Part shown: piece by piece, positions 61,884 through 64,000 of the stretch
How positions within the stretch are numbered: position 1 is the first letter of the stretch
Layout: every line of letters starts with the position of its first letter
Assembly: GCF_009765355.1 (NCBI RefSeq)
Contig: NZ_VTHK01000007.1
Location: 186,001-250,000 of the forward strand
Reading direction: 5' to 3'
Length of the DNA stretch: 64,000 nucleotides
From: Amycolatopsis anabasis
GTDB taxonomy: Bacteria > Actinomycetota > Actinomycetes > Mycobacteriales > Pseudonocardiaceae
The notes under the pieces: model-generated
Seen by the model: the letters and a program-made list of their open reading frames with translations, nothing else
Told to the model about the DNA's origin: nothing
The model's database searches: none
Program-made: the position numbers and the translations under genes

Positions 61884-62773
61884 CGTGGTGAAAGCTCGCC
61901 TTCGCGTTCGTGGCGCGGAGGGTGCGGTACCGCGCCGAATTCGGTGTGCAGGGCTTGCAGCGCCTGCCAGGTCTGCAAGGTGTGTTCCATGACGTCGGAG
62001 TGCATCTGGCACGCCTCGTCTCGGTGCGCCCCGGCGCCGTAGAGGAACCGGTGCCCGAGGTCGCCGAGCCTGCGCAGCGCCGCCGACTCGGTACGCACGG
62101 CCGGGTACCGCAGGCTGTTCAACCACGAGCTGGAGTCGCAGGAGTCCGGCGGGCACGGAAGGCACCACTCCGAGGCGGACAGGCCGAGCACGTGCACCCA
62201 CAGATCGGGGTACTCGCGGCGGCGTTCCCACATGGTGTGCAGCAGCCGAATCCGCGTCGGATGGTTGGCCTGCACCACGTTGCCGAAACACAGCCGGTCG
62301 TAACCGCGGGCCAGCTCGTCGAAGTAGTCCCACCCGTCGTTCAGCGGGTGGTACACGGGGATCGGGTTCAACCCGAGGTCGTGAAGTCGTTGCCGGGTGC
62401 GGCGTTTGTTGTCCCGCCCGCCCTGGTCCAGCTCGATGTAACCCCAGAGCTGATCTTCGTACCGTGTGGCCAGTTCCACGTACCGGTCGAACAGCCGGTC
62501 AAACCCGGTGATCTCGTCCGGCGCCAGGTTCAGCGCCTCGTCCATCGTGCAACCGACCGTGCGCTTGTGCTCGTTGGTCAGGTTGAAAATCCCGGAATCC
62601 ATCAGGATCACGTGCCCCTCGTCCAGCAGCCGCGCGAGCCGGTTCTCCTGGCTGCGGTGGTACAGGTCGTTGACCGCGAGCAGCATGTGACGCGGGTAGA
62701 TCGGGGACTCCCCGGCGGCGAAGTAGATCGGCGCGGCGTGCGGGTCGAACCGCCCGCCAGCGGTGGCGATCAC
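61880..62773 (-). CDS. dpdA: DpdA-type DNA 7-deazaguanine transglycosylase
   Basis: 297 aa, a TGT-fold protein. 'VILMDSGIFNL' (Asp59) parallels DSGGFQ of tRNA-guanine transglycosylases; 'GYIELDQGGRD' has Asp116; 'HVLGLSASEW' and 'SCDSSSWLNSLRYP' (Asp213) follow. It lacks the tRNA-binding PUA domain. Phage DpdA proteins exchange guanine in DNA for a 7-deazaguanine base. Overlaps both the ParB-like and QueD-like genes by ATGA. Likely function: protecting phage DNA from host restriction. Confidence 0.9.
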   Translation of the reverse strand: MIATAGGRFDPHAAPIYFAAGESPIYPRHMLLAVNDLYHRSQENRLARLLDEGHVILMDSGIFNLTNEHKRTVGCTMDEALNLAPDEITGFDRLFDRYVELATRYEDQLWGYIELDQGGRDNKRRTRQRLHDLGLNPIPVYHPLNDGWDYFDELARGYDRLCFGNVVQANHPTRIRLLHTMWERRREYPDLWVHVLGLSASEWCLPCPPDSCDSSSWLNSLRYPAVRTESAALRRLGDLGHRFLYGAGAHRDEACQMHSDVMEHTLQTWQALQALHTEFGAVPHPPRHEREGELSPR

Positions 62774-63594
62774 GCGGCACGCCCGGCGGCCGGAGTGGAC
62801 AGCATCGGCTCCTCACCCGAGATGCGCTTCCATTTCGTCAGCAGCCACCCGGCCAGGTACGGCAACGGTTGCACCATCACCACCCGATGCGCCTCGGCTT
62901 TCTCCGTGAACGGGGCGAGCATCGTCGGGTACGGCCAGAACACATCCCCCTCGCCAAGCAAAGGTGTCCACAGTGGCCAGCCCGTGTGCACGTCCGCGAC
63001 CACCAGCGCGTGACGCCCCACGCTCCAGACCTGCCCCGGCGCGGTCTCGTAATCCGGCTCGCCCACAGTCAGCCCGGCCAGCCGCAGCGCATCGCCCTTT
63101 CCGGGCTGCTCGCCATCGTCGTCGGACTCCTCCGAACTGGCGGTCAGCGTGTCCTCCAGGGCGGCCAGGTCGTCGGCCTCGTACCCGGTCAGGTCCAGCA
63201 TTTGCGCCTCGCCGAGGTCGTGCAGCACCTCGGCCAACAGATGGTCGTCCCAGCCGCCTTTCACGGTGAGCTGATTCGAGGCGATCAGGTACGCCTCGGC
63301 GTCGTCGTCCGAGCGCGATGACCAACCGCGGATGACCGGCATGAGCCACTGGCCGTCCTCGTCCACCCGGACACCCTCGGGCGCGTCGCGACCTTCGGCC
63401 GCCCACGCGAGCAGTTGTTCGTGACGGCCGTGCCCGGCCACCAGCCGCCCGGTCCGCTCGTCGATCAACGGCAGCTCCGCGAGTCCAAAATGGCCGATGG
63501 ACCGGCCGATGCCCACGGTGTCGTGTCCCTTCGGGTTACGGGGCGCGGCCTCGATGTCGGCGATGGGCACGTACTCCACGTACCGGTCGGTCAT
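62770..63594 (-). CDS. ParB/sulfiredoxin-like domain protein of the modification operon
   Basis: 274 aa from the ATG at 63594 (AGGAG 7 bases upstream). 'VEYVPIADIEAAPRNPKGHDTVGIGRSIGHFGLAELPLIDERTGRLVAGHGRHEQLLAW' (~6-65) is the ParB N-terminal domain, which can bind CTP or, in the Srx branch, ATP. The rest (~110-274) is not a ParB DNA-binding or dimer domain. It heads the operon and is coupled to dpdA. ParB-like genes also accompany DpdA in other actinophages (recollection), so a role with the transglycosylase is likelier than partition. Confidence 0.8.
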   Translation of the reverse strand: MTDRYVEYVPIADIEAAPRNPKGHDTVGIGRSIGHFGLAELPLIDERTGRLVAGHGRHEQLLAWAAEGRDAPEGVRVDEDGQWLMPVIRGWSSRSDDDAEAYLIASNQLTVKGGWDDHLLAEVLHDLGEAQMLDLTGYEADDLAALEDTLTASSEESDDDGEQPGKGDALRLAGLTVGEPDYETAPGQVWSVGRHALVVADVHTGWPLWTPLLGEGDVFWPYPTMLAPFTEKAEAHRVVMVQPLPYLAGWLLTKWKRISGEEPMLSTPAAGRAA

Positions 63595-63670
63595 AACACT
63601 CCTGTTCGTGATCCCTCCGAACGTCGCAGGGACCGCGCTTGTCCGCTCGGCGCGGATGCGGTGACGATCG

Positions 63671-63697
63671 GTGGTGTTCACGGCACGTGGACACCAC
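63671..63697. promoter_or_regulatory. 27-bp interrupted palindrome in the divergent promoter region
   Basis: GTGGTGTTCACG (63671-63682) and CGTGGACACCAC (63686-63697) pair with one mismatch around GCA. It lies between the start of the late modification operon and the divergent gene at 63721. An operator for a late regulator or a 5' UTR hairpin of the + gene are both possible. Confidence 0.5.
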
Positions 63698-63720
63698 TCG
63701 GACAGGAAGAAGACAAGGAC

Positions 63721-63912
63721 ATGACCGGCACAACTCGTCGCCAGATCACCTTTACTCGCAAGGACGCCACGGGTGAGGTCATCGAAATCGTTACCCGCCC
63801 AACAGGCACCACGGTCTACGTCGGCAACGTCACGAGCCGCCTGTGCACGCTCCGTGTGCCGGGCAGCCTGTTGGAACAGCGAGTGCCCTTGACCGAAGTC
63901 GAGCCGGTCTAA
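63721..63912 (+). CDS. Small hypothetical protein
   Basis: 63 aa. ATG with AGGAAGAAG upstream. 'RQITFTRKDATGEVIEIVTRPTGTTVYVGNVTSRL' is beta-rich. Divergent from the modification operon and followed by a terminator. Not recognised. Confidence 0.5.
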   Translation: MTGTTRRQITFTRKDATGEVIEIVTRPTGTTVYVGNVTSRLCTLRVPGSLLEQRVPLTEVEPV

Positions 63913-63928
63913 TCTCCGAACAACGAGC

Positions 63929-63957
63929 AACCCTCACGGTTACCCGTGGGGGTTTCA
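63929..63957 (+). terminator. Rho-independent-type terminator
   Basis: AACCCTCACGG pairs with CCGTGGGGGTT over a TTAC loop, with one mismatch, followed by TCATTGT. It follows the 63-aa gene by about 16 bases. Confidence 0.75.
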
Positions 63958-64000
63958 TTGTATTCACGAACGGGACGTACTGGTGAGCGTCGGATTCCTG

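Larger units (their letters stand above)
22423..64000. mobile_element. Siphovirus-type prophage, left end and body (right end outside window)
   Basis: A serine integrase sits at a broken host gene. Then come phage-type accessory genes on the + strand to 37.8 kb, and a full head-tail-lysis gene set on the - strand from 63.6 to 37.9 kb in canonical siphovirus order. The tape-measure gene (4.9 kb) indicates a long non-contractile tail. Coding frames in the structural module are intact, so the prophage may be functional. No replication or recombination genes are visible; they are expected to the right. Confidence 0.9.

Noticed and set aside
62770..63594. Reading the ParB-like protein as a partner of the ParA-like ATPase at 343
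   Set aside because: One is chromosomal and the other prophage-borne, 60 kb apart, and the ParB-like protein lacks partition domains.
1..64000. CRISPR array, rRNA or tRNA genes
   Set aside because: No regularly spaced direct repeats and no conserved rRNA or tRNA segments were seen on reading either strand.

Overview
The window is high-GC actinobacterial DNA. The host genes look like Pseudonocardiaceae, probably Amycolatopsis or a close relative. This rests on composition, GTG starts, tight ATGA overlaps, a cobalamin-type MetH and a secreted cutinase of the Amycolatopsis/Thermobifida/Saccharomonospora polyester-hydrolase type. Genus is an inference; no rRNA is present.

Positions 1-22,287 are chromosome. 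In order: the end of a TesB-like thioesterase; an orphan ParA-family ATPase; two overlapping MutS-like ATPase genes; an XRE regulator; an AEC transporter behind hisE-hisG; an isolated SAM methyltransferase; an alkylation-repair cluster (Ogt and a fused Ada/AlkA protein); a DinB-family protein; a carboxylesterase; a cutinase/PET-hydrolase-like enzyme; a HAD phosphatase behind metH; a PAC2 protein; a metallophosphoesterase; and an ArsR-MFS pair with a near-perfect 32-bp operator.

At 22,288-22,434 an ABC-F ATPase gene is cut exactly at its Walker A lysine codon. A large serine integrase follows at once. This is the left junction of a prophage that runs off the right edge of the window, so attR and the replication genes are not visible.

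The prophage has two arms. The left arm (24.3-37.8 kb, + strand) holds two tandem Lsr2-like proteins, many small overlapping accessory genes (zinc-ribbon, DUF3846-, DUF4314- and DUF6221-like, GNAT, ribbon-helix-helix), hairpin-bearing intergenic repeats and an XRE-TPR regulator. It ends with a small cassette: a trypsin-like protease, a 30-residue Asp-rich peptide and a protein-isoaspartate-methyltransferase homologue with the C-terminal signature of RiPP-associated enzymes, a candidate imiditide locus. The right arm (63.6 to 37.9 kb, - strand) is one long late operon: DNA-modification genes, terminase, portal, protease, capsid, connectors, tail, tape measure, minor tail and lysis genes. Two small secreted-protein genes on the + strand interrupt it.

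The late operon opens with six coupled genes: ParB-like protein, DpdA transglycosylase, a QueD-like protein without the catalytic Cys, QueD, QueE and FolE. This is a 7-deazaguanine DNA-modification pathway: GTP to dihydroneopterin triphosphate (FolE), to carboxytetrahydropterin (QueD), to 7-carboxy-7-deazaguanine (QueE), then insertion into DNA (DpdA). QueC is absent from the window, so the base may be CDG or deazaguanine rather than preQ0, unless the host or the unseen part of the prophage supplies QueC.
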